Origin: an uncultured Bacilli bacterium
GTDB lineage: Bacteria > Bacillota_I > Bacilli_A > RF39 > UBA660
DNA: 64,000 bases
Direction of reading: 5' to 3'
Assembly (NCBI GenBank): GCA_947629315.1
Contig: CANRDB010000001.1
Location: 68,829 to 132,828 of the forward strand
Below the pieces are notes generated by a model, which was given only the letters and a program-made list of their open reading frames with translations, made no database searches and was not told where the DNA came from. The position numbers and the translations under genes were made by a program. The number at the start of each line of letters is the position of its first letter. Position 1 is the stretch's first letter. Shown piece after piece: positions 1 through 10,249 of this stretch.

Positions 1-571
1 TAATCAAGGTGGAAGCAGAAATTTTTTTTACTTGTTCTGTAATATCTAGATTGACATGTTCTACTAAAATTTCTCTCATTCTTGGGGTAGCATTCCGATA
101 ATCGGTAGAACCCATATGTTTCTTGGCTGTTTCTGCTAAACCTTTCAAACCAGGAACTTTTTTTAATGATTTTAACATTTTTGTCTTCATAGAAACCTTC
201 TCAATTGCTTTTCGATAAGGGCTTCCACAGACAATCAATTTCTTGGTATCATACTGACTCGCATACAATAGCGCTATTTTTCCTCCAAAAGAATGTCCAA
301 ATAAAATAGGATTTTGAATATTTTTTCGAAGTAAAAACTGATGGATACAATCTACATAATCATAGAGTGTCCAAACAGTTTTGGGTTCTTCACTTTTACC
401 AAATCCCGGTAAATCGATTATCACAATACGATAATCCTTTTGAAAAGCATCCCCTACTGGTTTCATCATCTCTATATTTTGACCCCAGCCATGTAAAAAA
501 AGAATGGTATCGCCTTCTTTATTACCATAGTCTATATAATGAAGTTGAAGTTCTTTCATTTGCTCATTCAT
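1..571 (-). CDS. alpha/beta hydrolase, C-terminus truncated by window edge
   Basis: Reverse-strand translation from ATG at 571: MNEQMKELQLHYIDYGNKEGDTILFLHGWGQN...VIIDLPGFGKSEEP...LFGHSFGGKIALLYAS; HGW oxyanion motif and GHSFGG nucleophile elbow. Not in ORF track because the frame runs off the edge. Confidence 0.9.
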   Translation of the reverse strand, partial: MNEQMKELQLHYIDYGNKEGDTILFLHGWGQNIEMMKPVGDAFQKDYRIVIIDLPGFGKSEEPKTVWTLYDYVDCIHQFLLRKNIQNPILFGHSFGGKIALLYASQYDTKKLIVCGSPYRKAIEKVSMKTKMLKSLKKVPGLKGLAETAKKHMGSTDYRNATPRMREILVEHVNLDITEQVKKISASTLI

Positions 572-614
572 AGTATCACCATAATTTTATTATAACACAA
601 AAGAAAAAGAAAAC

Positions 615-965
615 TCACTTTTTCTTCTTCTTATTCTTTTGACTTGATTTTTTCGTATTTTTAGGTTGTGGTTTTTCACTTGATTCTTTCTTAGGAGAAT
701 CTTTCTGTTTTTTGGGATTGTTCTCCTTACGTTTTTCTAACCATTTCATCCAGTGAGGTCTAATCACAACTAGAAGGAAAATTCCTAACCCGAGAAATAT
801 CGCTAACTGAAGGAGATACTGTTGTGTTTTTTCAACTGTTGGAAGTAGAATACAACTAATCATAGCACTAATAGCAAACCAAATGGCCGTAAAATTTCTA
901 GACATATACTCTATTAGCAACAATGAAATAATAACTCCTAACCATATCCAAACCATATGTCTCAC
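615..965 (-). CDS. NfeD-like small membrane protein with Lys-rich tail
   Basis: N-terminal TM segments resembling NfeD (WIWLGVIISLLLIEYMSRNFTAIWFAISAMIS), highly basic C-terminus. Confidence 0.55.
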   Translation of the reverse strand: MRHMVWIWLGVIISLLLIEYMSRNFTAIWFAISAMISCILLPTVEKTQQYLLQLAIFLGLGIFLLVVIRPHWMKWLEKRKENNPKKQKDSPKKESSEKPQPKNTKKSSQKNKKKKK

Positions 966-1005
966 CTACCAACATTATACTAAACAATCCTTGGAAATTC
1001 AACTT

Positions 1006-2226
1006 TTAATCATATTTTTTAGAAATATTGTTATCTACTAAAGAAGCTTTTTGAATAATCGTAGAACCATACTGCTTTTTCAGTTGATCCACTACTTTAT
1101 CCAGTTCGCTATTTGTTTTTCTCTGTTCTTCTGGTTCAAACAAAGAGAGTTGTCTTTGACAACTATTTGTGAGATTCGTAAGACTCACTCCTAATAAACG
1201 AATTGGTTCTTCATTCCACATTTCTTGCAATAATTCCTTTGCTACCTCAAAGATTTCTTCGCTATTAGAACTCGCATTGACGAGTTTTCGTTGATGAGAA
1301 TACGTTTTAAAATTTTTATCGCGAATCGTAACACCCACCACATAGGCAAATTGTTCTTGTTTTCGCAAGGATATACAGACATTTTCAACGAGTGCTTGTA
1401 AATTTTTTAAAATAGCATCAGTCCGAATTAGATTATAAGCAAATGTCGTAGAATTACTAATTCCCTTTCGCTCTTCTCCCACCACAACGACCGGAGTATC
1501 ATCCATTCCCTTTGCTTTCCAAATAAGTGGCATCGTTTGATTCTTAAAATACTTTTTTAAAAAATCTTCATCTGCATGCGCTAAAGCACCGATGGTATGA
1601 ATTCCTAACTCTTGTAGTTTGGCTGCTGTTTTCTTACCAACTCCATATAAGTCGCCAATTTCTAGTGGATACATTTTTTCCTCTATCTCTTCATTCCAAA
1701 GAGTATGTACCTTATCTGGCTTTTCAAAATCCGATGCCATTTTGGCACATAACTTATTATTAGCAATTCCAATATTGACAGTAAAGCCTAGTTGTTCGTG
1801 AATTTCCTCTTTGAGATGATGCGCAAAAACTAAAGGATCCCCATGTAAATTTCGTACTTGTGTATAATCTATAAAACACTCATCAATCGATAAAATCTCA
1901 ATATCTGGTGTATATTTCGAAATGATGTGAAACATCGCTTTCGACATTTTACGATACCACTGATAATTAGGAGGATATACTTTTAAATGGTGACATTTTC
2001 TTTTGGCTTCCCTTAATGTCTCTGCCGTTTTGACTCCTCTTTTTTTAGCAATAGGAGATTTCGCTAGCACAATACCATGTCGCATGGACTCAGAACCTCC
2101 AATTACTGCTTCAATGGTACGAATGTCGATTGGATATCCTTTTTTTAAGAGCCATATAGCACTCCAAGATAAAAAGGCATTATTCACATCAATGTGCATA
2201 ATTATTCTCTGCATGGGTATCACCAC
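1006..2226 (-). CDS. dinB: Y-family DNA polymerase (DNA polymerase IV-like)
   Basis: HIDVNNAFLSW N-terminal motif, SIDECFIDYT catalytic motif, GVGKKTAAKLQELGIHTIGAL helix-hairpin-helix. Confidence 0.92.
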   Translation of the reverse strand: MVIPMQRIIMHIDVNNAFLSWSAIWLLKKGYPIDIRTIEAVIGGSESMRHGIVLAKSPIAKKRGVKTAETLREAKRKCHHLKVYPPNYQWYRKMSKAMFHIISKYTPDIEILSIDECFIDYTQVRNLHGDPLVFAHHLKEEIHEQLGFTVNIGIANNKLCAKMASDFEKPDKVHTLWNEEIEEKMYPLEIGDLYGVGKKTAAKLQELGIHTIGALAHADEDFLKKYFKNQTMPLIWKAKGMDDTPVVVVGEERKGISNSTTFAYNLIRTDAILKNLQALVENVCISLRKQEQFAYVVGVTIRDKNFKTYSHQRKLVNASSNSEEIFEVAKELLQEMWNEEPIRLLGVSLTNLTNSCQRQLSLFEPEEQRKTNSELDKVVDQLKKQYGSTIIQKASLVDNNISKKYD

Positions 2227-2278
2227 TTTTATTATATCACAAACAAATGTTTCTATAAATAAAAAAGATTACTCTTTT

Positions 2279-3082
2279 TTATTCCATAATGCCACTAATC
2301 GTGAACAAGAGAATACCAATCGCAACCCCTAACCAACTTATTTTTTTATGCTCACTATGAATAATTTGACCCAATAGTTCTATAAAAGCAATATAAACAA
2401 GCATACCAACGGTAAGAGCAATTAAAAGTCCTACCACAAACTCACTCATAATGGAACGAATAAAATACATCAACAATCCCCCAATAAAGGTTGAAAGAGA
2501 AAGAAGCGTTCCCGTTACCCAAGTCTCTTTTTTAGTATGCAGAGTTCCAGCTACTAAAATTCCTAATGGAATATTGTGAAGACCAATTCCTACACATAAT
2601 AAATATCCAGAAGAAATCGAAGCATGCGCTGCCACATAGAGAGTCATTCCCTCGATAATATTATGAAGGAGTAAAGCTACTGTCGATAAAATACCGATAT
2701 GATTCAAGTGCTCATTATGACAGGTATCATCTTTATGCTTATGGTGATGATGACTCTCATGTTCATGATGAGGGACAAAATTATCAAGAATATTCATAAG
2801 CAATATCCCAATTAAAATGGTAATTGTCAACATGGCTATCGTCTTCCACATAGGAGTAACCTGTAATTTTTCATACGCCTCTGGAAGCAATTCGAAAATC
2901 ATCAATGCTACTACCACACCGAATGCTACTCCAATAACCAGATTCATCATCTTTTTATGGTCACGGGAATAAAATCCTAATAGCAAACCGCCAATGATAA
3001 AAATACCTGCAAAAAGAGTCAGTATTAATGGTGTCATATTACCTCGTAATCCTTTCTTCATATTTAAATATTTTCTTCTCAC
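2279..3082 (-). CDS. ZIP family divalent metal transporter
   Basis: Multiple TM, His-rich loop HHEHESHHHHKHKDD, HNIIEGMTLYVA and HNIPLGI ZIP motifs; true start may be the internal MTPLIL. Confidence 0.9.
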   Translation of the reverse strand: MRRKYLNMKKGLRGNMTPLILTLFAGIFIIGGLLLGFYSRDHKKMMNLVIGVAFGVVVALMIFELLPEAYEKLQVTPMWKTIAMLTITILIGILLMNILDNFVPHHEHESHHHHKHKDDTCHNEHLNHIGILSTVALLLHNIIEGMTLYVAAHASISSGYLLCVGIGLHNIPLGILVAGTLHTKKETWVTGTLLSLSTFIGGLLMYFIRSIMSEFVVGLLIALTVGMLVYIAFIELLGQIIHSEHKKISWLGVAIGILLFTISGIME

Positions 3083-5393
3083 AAATCACTGTTAAGAAGT
3101 TGAATAGTGGAATATCTAATAAACATAATAAACCTACAAACAAAAACATAAATGGAGTTAATAAGACTAGTTCAAACAAAGTATTCAGTCCTACTGCTCC
3201 TCCTAAGAAAATTCCAACCATCGTGCCAAATAGTATACCACGAAGATAATTAAATGGGTAGCATAATTTAAATAATAATACAAATCCAGAGAATGCTAAC
3301 AAAATCATGGACATTGTAGATACATATTCTTGACTAAAGTGGAAAATAGTTGTAAATAACATGACACTTAATATATTGACAAGAATCATAAGAGCAGCGG
3401 GAATCGATCTTCGAATCACATTGATAATAAATACTCCTTGTACACGATTATGATTAGGCTCTAAAGCAAGGACAAACGAAGGAATTCCAATCGTTACAAT
3501 ACTATTGAGTGATAACTGAATAGGTTGAAAAGGATAACTCATAGCGATAAAAACAAATAAAATAGCAAGTAAAGTAGAATAAATCGTCTTCGTTAAAAAT
3601 AAAGTAGCAGAACGCTCTAGATTGTTAATAGAACGTCTTCCCTCATTGACAATTTTCGGAATCGCATCAAAGTTAGAATCCAATAAAACTAACTCACTAA
3701 CGCTACGGGCAGCATCACTACCACTCGCCATCGCTAAACTGCAATCAGCTTCTTTCAAGGCTAATACATCATTAACCCCATCGCCCGTCATCGCTACAGT
3801 ATGTCCGTTCGCTTTTAGGGCCAATAACAAATCTTTTTTTCCACTGGGAGTTACTCTTCCAAAAATGTTGTACTGTTCTACTATTTCTTTTAAATTATTC
3901 TCTTTCGTAACCGTAGACATATCAATTCCTTTACAAGTATCCAAACCTACATGTTTGGCAATACGCGATACGGTTTCAACACTATCCCCAGAAATAATTT
4001 TAATATCTACTCCCTGTTCTTTAAAATATTGGAGTGTCTGTGCTGCACTCTTCCGAATCGTATCGCGAATCAGAAGCATCGCTAAAGCCTTTGTCTGCCC
4101 TACTTTTTCATAATGATCATCATTGGATTGCACTAGTAAAACAACACGGTAATCCGCATATTCCTTTACTTTTTCCAACACTTTGTTATCTTTGGTTAAT
4201 AACTCTGGTGCCCCTAATAGATAGGTGCCTTTCCCTTGAAAAGTCATCCCAGAATATTTTCTTTTAGAGGAAAAAGGAATTGAGTTTACTAACTCATACT
4301 CAGTAGTTCCTTTAAATTTTTCACGAATAGCCATGGAAGTAGCATTTTTATCTTGATTGTAACAAGCAATGGCATGAAAGATTTCTTCTGCTTGTTGTTC
4401 TTCTACAAAGGGAATCATATCCACAACTTCCATTTTACCTTCCGTAATAGTACCAGTCTTATCCAAACAAATTGTATCGACACGAGCTAGTGTTTCAATA
4501 CAATAAAGTTCTTGTACTAAAACTCTATGATGGGCAAGTCTTACCGCGCTAACTGCTAAAACCGTACTCGTAAGCAACACTAATCCTTCAGGAATCATCC
4601 CTATTAAAGCAGCAACGGTATTGACAATACTATCAGAAAGAGTATTGCCTACAATATGGTACTGCTGCAAAAAAAGTAAAATACCTAAAGGAAAAATGAC
4701 AAGAGAAATCGTCTTTATAATTTTCTTCATCGTTTTCATAATCTCGGAATTGACCTTCTTGAGATATTTTGCTTCTTTCGAAATTTGATTCGTGTAGTTT
4801 TCATCCCCAATATGTTCTACAGATGCTAAACAACTACCGCCGACAATAAAACTTCCTGAAAGTAACATTTCCCCTTTTTGTTTAATCACCGTATCGGATT
4901 CTCCAGTAATAAACGATTCATCCACTTCTACTGTTCCATCCTGAATAATGGAATCTACAATAATTTGATTGCCTACTGCATAGGAAATAATATCATCTAA
5001 CACGATATCTTGAACGACATGCTTTTCCTCTTTTCCATTACGAATCAGAGTAACTTTCGTACTAGAGACAATCGATAATTTATCGATAATTCGTTTCGCG
5101 TGAATTTCTTGATACATACTAATAATCGTATTACAAAAAGCTACTCCTAAAAAGAGAAGATTTTTATAAGAGCCGGTCATTAAAATAAAGCAACCGAGAA
5201 TAAGATTTACCATATTAAAAAGAGTAAAAATATTTGACAATAAAATATCTTTAATACTCTTTGTTGTTACCATCGTATCTTGGTGTACACACTTCTGTTG
5301 AATTCTCATTTTAACTTGTTCATTATTTAGTCCAATATGAATATTTGGTTCAAATCTTTGTATCATAGAAATCCCTCTAAAACAGTATAACAC
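3039..5393 (-). CDS. cation-translocating P-type ATPase
   Basis: LDKTGTITEG phosphorylation motif, ITGES-type actuator motif, TGDGVNDVLALKEADCSLAM hinge, C-terminal TM helices. Confidence 0.95.
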   Translation of the reverse strand: MLYCFRGISMIQRFEPNIHIGLNNEQVKMRIQQKCVHQDTMVTTKSIKDILLSNIFTLFNMVNLILGCFILMTGSYKNLLFLGVAFCNTIISMYQEIHAKRIIDKLSIVSSTKVTLIRNGKEEKHVVQDIVLDDIISYAVGNQIIVDSIIQDGTVEVDESFITGESDTVIKQKGEMLLSGSFIVGGSCLASVEHIGDENYTNQISKEAKYLKKVNSEIMKTMKKIIKTISLVIFPLGILLFLQQYHIVGNTLSDSIVNTVAALIGMIPEGLVLLTSTVLAVSAVRLAHHRVLVQELYCIETLARVDTICLDKTGTITEGKMEVVDMIPFVEEQQAEEIFHAIACYNQDKNATSMAIREKFKGTTEYELVNSIPFSSKRKYSGMTFQGKGTYLLGAPELLTKDNKVLEKVKEYADYRVVLLVQSNDDHYEKVGQTKALAMLLIRDTIRKSAAQTLQYFKEQGVDIKIISGDSVETVSRIAKHVGLDTCKGIDMSTVTKENNLKEIVEQYNIFGRVTPSGKKDLLLALKANGHTVAMTGDGVNDVLALKEADCSLAMASGSDAARSVSELVLLDSNFDAIPKIVNEGRRSINNLERSATLFLTKTIYSTLLAILFVFIAMSYPFQPIQLSLNSIVTIGIPSFVLALEPNHNRVQGVFIINVIRRSIPAALMILVNILSVMLFTTIFHFSQEYVSTMSMILLAFSGFVLLFKLCYPFNYLRGILFGTMVGIFLGGAVGLNTLFELVLLTPFMFLFVGLLCLLDIPLFNFLTVICEKKIFKYEERITR

Positions 5394-5509
5394 TTTTTAA
5401 TCAAAAGGAAAAGAAAGTTTACGGTTTTCCAAAATAGCATTGGTTATCCAGCCAATAGTTGAAAAGGTAGAAAATTGTTATTATATTTTATAGAAATCCG
5501 GGTGTTAAC

Positions 5510-5749
5510 ATGGTCAAAATCGATGTAGAAAATGGCTATTATCTTTTCAAATTAGATGATTTATTAACAACTACCAAAACTAGTAAAAATAAATTAATGA
5601 GAGAAACCAATACAGATTTTAAAGTTTTACAACGAATTATTCGAGGCGAAATTACAAAAATTGATGTCTCTGTATTCGCTCGATTATGTGACTATTTCGA
5701 TTGTAACTTAGAACATATTGTAGAATATATACCTAATGATGAACATTAG
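5510..5749 (+). CDS. small Cro/C1-type (XRE) helix-turn-helix protein
   Basis: KNKLMRETNTDFKVLQRIIRGEITKIDVSVFARLCDYFDCNLEHIVEYIPN. Confidence 0.8.
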   Translation: MVKIDVENGYYLFKLDDLLTTTKTSKNKLMRETNTDFKVLQRIIRGEITKIDVSVFARLCDYFDCNLEHIVEYIPNDEH

Positions 5750-5759
5750 GCTTTTTTTT
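5732..5759 (+). terminator. rho-independent terminator overlapping stop of XRE gene
   Basis: CCTAATG-ATGAA-CATTAGG followed by CTTTTTTTT. Confidence 0.8.
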
Positions 5760-5868
5760 ACTATTTTAAAAAAAATGGTATCCCATTTTTTAGTTTGTAC
5801 CAAAAAGGAATGCCATTTCCCTATTTCTGTCATTTGCTTTTTTTTCGACATTCCGTTATGGTTATTTT

Positions 5869-7581
5869 ATGCAAACATGGGAAGAATATTTTCAAGGAGA
5901 AGATTATCTATCCAATGCGGAACTAGAAGAAATCAAACAAAAATATCAGCCAGAGTTTTTGAACATCCGAAAAAAAAGATATCTACTTCTCTTTTCACAA
6001 AAACGACGATTCTATCGTCAATATCAAAATTTAAAACAGTGGCAATCACAAAACAACGAAATCTTTTTTCACAAACAGAAAACGATTTTAAGGAGGATAT
6101 TTCAAGACATCGAAGACATATCTTTAGATCTTTATCAAGAAAAATGTGTTTTAGAAGAAGAACAAGCTGCCCTTATCATTGCTGGTGCGGGTTCCGGGAA
6201 AAGTCTTACCATTCTTAGTAAAATTATCTATCTCATAGAAGAAAGAGGATATAAACCAAATGAACTTCTCTGTCTTTCTTTCACCAATGATTCTTCTTGT
6301 TCTCTTGCCAACAAACTAAAAAAACACGGATATAACGTTCCTGTCCTTACTTTTCACAAATTAGCCATACAAATTCTCCATAACGAAAACTTTCACATCG
6401 CAAATCCTCAATTACTCTCTTATGTCATTCAAGAATTCTATCATTCTTTCATTTTCACACTTCCTACCCTGTACCACTCTATTCTTTCTTATTTTCACAT
6501 TACCCATTCCCAATATATCGATTTTTTAAATTCCTCTTCCTTTTTATTATTGGAAAGGAAACTCGAACAGTTTATACAACTATTTAAATCTAACTTTGAG
6601 AATGCAGATCTTCTCTTTTCCTTTTTAAAAAAAACGCAGACAAAAGAAGAATACACTTTTCTTCTACATGCCATTGCCGTGTTACAAATTTATCAGATAG
6701 AACTTCAATCCACACATAGTCTAGATTTTAATGATTTCATTCAAAAAGCCAAAGAACACCTTCAAAAAAATCCAGACTTGTTAACTTATCGCTATCTTTT
6801 TGTCGATGAATTTCAAGATTGTTCTCTTCTACGATTACAATTATTACAAGAAGTACTAAAAGGAACTAAGGCAAAAATATTCTGCGTTGGGGATGACTTT
6901 CAATCAATCTATCGTTTTTCAGGATGTAATCTACATATCTTTTTACATTTTCAAGAATACTTTTGTCATTCCCAAACGTTTTTTCTTCAAAATACTTATC
7001 GAAATAGTCAACAACTGATTCAAATTGCCAATTCCTTTATCATGAAAAACAAAAGGCAAATTCCGAAATCATTATCCTCTACCAAACAGGTAGAAAAGCC
7101 AATTAAAATTTTTTATTATCAGAAAGAGGAAGATTTTCTATCCTGTCTCGATTGCATTTCACAAAAGAATTTAAAAATACTCGTTCTAGGAAGAAATCGA
7201 AAAGATATTCTTCCTCTTCTTTCTAAAGATATCCTGTATCAAGATGGTCAATACTACTACAGAGATTTATGTTTTCAATACATGACTGTCCACCAATCAA
7301 AGGGATTAGAAGCCGATATTGTCATCATCATTCACTTAGAAAATTCCACCATGGGATTTCCCAATCAATTAGAAAATGATAGCGTATTTCGTTTCGTTTT
7401 ACCAGAACAAGATTCCTATGCCTACGAAGAAGAAAGAAGATTGTTCTATGTTGCCCTCACACGTACTAAAAACGAAAACTATCTATTTGTTCCTCAAGGA
7501 AAAGAATCCATCTTTGTCAAAGAATTAAAAAGAGACTATCCCGAACAAATTGAAATTTTAGGTATAAAAAAACAAAGATAG
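5869..7581 (+). CDS. UvrD/Rep superfamily I helicase (helicase IV-like)
   Basis: Walker A GAGSGKS, VDEFQDCS, CVGDDFQSIYRFSGC, TVHQSKGLEADIV, YVALTRTK motifs. Confidence 0.92.
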   Translation: MQTWEEYFQGEDYLSNAELEEIKQKYQPEFLNIRKKRYLLLFSQKRRFYRQYQNLKQWQSQNNEIFFHKQKTILRRIFQDIEDISLDLYQEKCVLEEEQAALIIAGAGSGKSLTILSKIIYLIEERGYKPNELLCLSFTNDSSCSLANKLKKHGYNVPVLTFHKLAIQILHNENFHIANPQLLSYVIQEFYHSFIFTLPTLYHSILSYFHITHSQYIDFLNSSSFLLLERKLEQFIQLFKSNFENADLLFSFLKKTQTKEEYTFLLHAIAVLQIYQIELQSTHSLDFNDFIQKAKEHLQKNPDLLTYRYLFVDEFQDCSLLRLQLLQEVLKGTKAKIFCVGDDFQSIYRFSGCNLHIFLHFQEYFCHSQTFFLQNTYRNSQQLIQIANSFIMKNKRQIPKSLSSTKQVEKPIKIFYYQKEEDFLSCLDCISQKNLKILVLGRNRKDILPLLSKDILYQDGQYYYRDLCFQYMTVHQSKGLEADIVIIIHLENSTMGFPNQLENDSVFRFVLPEQDSYAYEEERRLFYVALTRTKNENYLFVPQGKESIFVKELKRDYPEQIEILGIKKQR

Positions 7582-7610
7582 GCAACACTATTAGTAATAG
7601 GAGGTAAAAT

Positions 7611-7814
7611 ATGGAAACATTACAAAAAATTGCCCTTGTATTTACCATTATTGGAGCTGTAAACTGGGGTCTTATAGGATTATTTGATTTTAACCTAGTA
7701 ACATTCCTTACTGGTGATATGGTTACTGTGCGTAATCTCATCTATATCGTAGTAGGAATTACTGGATTAATCAATATTGGCATTTTATTCCAACATTTCG
7801 ATGATGAAAGATAA
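7611..7814 (+). CDS. DUF378 family membrane protein
   Basis: METLQKIALVFTIIGAVNWGLIGLFDFNLVTFL... matches the DUF378 signature from memory. Confidence 0.8.
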   Translation: METLQKIALVFTIIGAVNWGLIGLFDFNLVTFLTGDMVTVRNLIYIVVGITGLINIGILFQHFDDER

Positions 7815-7844
7815 AAAATGAAAGCGTGTTGACTTTCATTTTTT
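7813..7844 (+). terminator. rho-independent terminator
   Basis: AAAAAATGAAAG-loop-CTTTCATTTTTT. Confidence 0.8.
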
Positions 7845-7913
7845 GCTGTTCTCTATTTTTACTCATCAATCTATTTCATTGAATTTTTTGATAACTTATG
7901 ATAAAATGTTACT

Positions 7914-8441
7914 ATGGAGGCTAAAGATATGAATATTGGAAATATGACAGGAATCTATTTGGGCATGAAGTTAGTGGATGGAAAAATCAAACCAAAATAT
8001 AGTAAGCATGCTTGGATTGGAATCACACTCTTAATTTTGCTTTGTGGAGGATTTTTTGGTACATTTCTCTATGGCATCATCAATGGAAAGTTGGAGTTTA
8101 TCATATTTGGTGCGCTTGGAACCTTCTCCTTTGGAAGTTTTCTAGTATTTAGTCCATATACCCAAAATTCCAATAACTACTATATAGTATTCCCAAACGA
8201 AAATTCGTTAGTAGGATTTCAATTATCCTATAAAGGAAAATTAGTAGATATACAATATGTAGTCGATCAAACAGGAAAAATTGCTTTTGCTAACGACAAA
8301 AACAAGTTAAGTTGTCTTTCTTATGCAGATGGAAGTCATATGAGTAGTTTCGTAAAATGTAAAATTGCTAACTACTTTGCAAAATGGTTAAATGATAACA
8401 ATTTATTATCGAAAGAAGTTACCATGTCTTTAGAAGGATAA
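7914..8441 (+). CDS. hypothetical membrane protein
   Basis: 175-aa ORF with two hydrophobic segments; preceded by GGAGG. Confidence 0.7.
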   Translation: MEAKDMNIGNMTGIYLGMKLVDGKIKPKYSKHAWIGITLLILLCGGFFGTFLYGIINGKLEFIIFGALGTFSFGSFLVFSPYTQNSNNYYIVFPNENSLVGFQLSYKGKLVDIQYVVDQTGKIAFANDKNKLSCLSYADGSHMSSFVKCKIANYFAKWLNDNNLLSKEVTMSLEG

Positions 8442-8476
8442 TGGTGGAAAGTAAATTCTTTCAATCTGATCTATCA

Positions 8477-8508
8477 GTAAAAAAGAAAAGTCCCCTTTTC
8501 TTTTTTTA
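8477..8508. terminator. bidirectional terminator between convergent genes
   Basis: AAAAGAAAAG-TCCC-CTTTTCTTTTTTT hairpin. Confidence 0.7.
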
Positions 8509-8568
8509 TTACTAGAAACGGGAACTTTTATGAATTACCAAAATAAAAATATTCAAAAACAAGATGAA

Positions 8569-9552
8569 CTATCGAACACTTCTACTTCTATGATGATTTA
8601 AATAATCTAAATCATCAGGGATTACATCACCATCCACATATCCCATATCCCTTGCTTTTGTTTGCATTAAATCATACATTCTATTCACTTCCAGAAAAGA
8701 AATATCCTTGCTGGCAATTGGTCCATAAATGGCAATTCCATATTCACTTTTCATATTCATGTCATTATAGGGATCCATACCATTTTCCACTGTGATTTCA
8801 AATAACTGTAATAATTGTTCCAAGGTATGTAATTTATCTAATTTTTGTTTGAGTTCCTCACCACTTAGCTTTCCATCTCTTAATCCTTCAATATCTCCGA
8901 AACTTGCTTTATGATGAATTACATCTTCAAAGGGAATTACATAGACTCTATTTTTTCCACTACAAAAATGACTGGTTAATCGTTTGGCTCTGGCTAATGC
9001 CTCTATTCTTTTCTCGGTTGGAAAATGATTAAATTGAGAGATTTGATAATCTAAAACTCTACAGAAGAAATCTGGTTCACTTTCCCCAACAACCGGTTGG
9101 ATTGGTAAACGATGATCAGCGGAGCATTGGAAAACATCTTCAAAAATTCCTGCTGGGAAAGTTTGCATACCATAATTAAATTCTGTTGTTCCTAAGAGTG
9201 TTGTATATACAATCGATAAATCATTCACTGAATAATTCACGTCTTTTCCAAAGCAAGAAGCAATAAATTTGGCATCTTCCATATCCTGTCTAGAAAGTTT
9301 TAGATTTGACAAACCATGTTCATCTACTTGATCATTAAAATAACAACTCATTCCACTTGCTAAAAAAGGTTTGGATTGCGCATAATTATATCTTTGTAAT
9401 GCCATAAGCATTTCCTCATGATTGCTTGTTGATTCATATAATTGTTGTAATTCTATGTTTGGTTTCACCTCATTATGGAGGGAACCTAAAATTTTTGTAA
9501 TCATTGCTTTTACATAATTGGCATTCAACATATTATTCATCCTCCTCAACAT
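8569..9552 (-). CDS. hypothetical protein, no recognised domain
   Basis: 327-aa ORF; soluble, no motif recognised; likely start at internal MLNANYVK or MNNMLNANYVK. Confidence 0.75.
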   Translation of the reverse strand: MLRRMNNMLNANYVKAMITKILGSLHNEVKPNIELQQLYESTSNHEEMLMALQRYNYAQSKPFLASGMSCYFNDQVDEHGLSNLKLSRQDMEDAKFIASCFGKDVNYSVNDLSIVYTTLLGTTEFNYGMQTFPAGIFEDVFQCSADHRLPIQPVVGESEPDFFCRVLDYQISQFNHFPTEKRIEALARAKRLTSHFCSGKNRVYVIPFEDVIHHKASFGDIEGLRDGKLSGEELKQKLDKLHTLEQLLQLFEITVENGMDPYNDMNMKSEYGIAIYGPIASKDISFLEVNRMYDLMQTKARDMGYVDGDVIPDDLDYLNHHRSRSVR

Positions 9553-9616
9553 GGACTATTTATTTTATACTATTATAGCATACTTTCAGCATTACTATCA
9601 TTACTATTTTTTCATT

Positions 9617-10249
9617 CTAAAATTCTTTTTTACGAAATATGTTTTCTGATATTTTATAAGAACCATAAACCATTATAATAGCGATTATTATGAAAATGAT
9701 TATTAAATAATCTTCTAAAAAGGATAAAAATTTTAAAACATTTGATAAATCGATATAACTTGCAAGTAGACTACCAATCATCACGATACCAAATACGAGT
9801 AAAAAGATACCAATTCTCGCCTTTTCAACACCAAATTTATAAATAATTGGATACATAATTGTTAACACTAATAACGTTCCAAATACGGTACCAAACATGG
9901 TTACTAATATTTGTTCATAAGGAATCGTCTGAGTATTAACATACGAAATAATGAAAGATAAAAGTGTTGTGATAATAGCGACCATAAGAGTCATGAAAAT
10001 GGTTGTTATATATTTGGACTTGACGCTATTTTTTCTTCCATTAGGTAGTGATATAGAATAAGCATCCCATTTATTATAGTTATCATAGCTAAACGATGAA
10101 ATCATAATCATTACACACATAAATGGTAAGATAAAAGATATATCCATTTTATCCATAAAACCCATGATGGCATAAACAACCATTAATACTCCTAGTAATT
10201 TAAAATTACTTTTAATCATCGCTAAATCTTTTTTAATAAATCCTATCAT
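9617..10249 (-). CDS. ABC-2 type permease
   Basis: Multi-TM protein overlapping the downstream end of an ABC ATPase gene. Confidence 0.8.
   Translation of the reverse strand: MIGFIKKDLAMIKSNFKLLGVLMVVYAIMGFMDKMDISFILPFMCVMIMISSFSYDNYNKWDAYSISLPNGRKNSVKSKYITTIFMTLMVAIITTLLSFIISYVNTQTIPYEQILVTMFGTVFGTLLVLTIMYPIIYKFGVEKARIGIFLLVFGIVMIGSLLASYIDLSNVLKFLSFLEDYLIIIFIIIAIIMVYGSYKISENIFRKKEF

Noticed and set aside
367-573. 68-aa plus-strand ORF
   Set aside because: Antisense to a clear alpha/beta hydrolase reading frame on the minus strand.
3622-4113. 163-aa plus-strand ORF
   Set aside because: Lies entirely antisense to the conserved P-type ATPase core motifs; composition is a shadow of that gene.
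5394-5510. Possible metal riboswitch upstream of the P-type ATPase
   Set aside because: Only a short ATTGG/CCAAT hairpin is visible; no yybP-ykoY, M-box or czcD-like conserved elements recognised.
5736-6218. 160-aa plus-strand ORF overlapping the helicase start
   Set aside because: Out of frame with the UvrD-like helicase, which has all expected motifs; this ORF has no recognisable domain.
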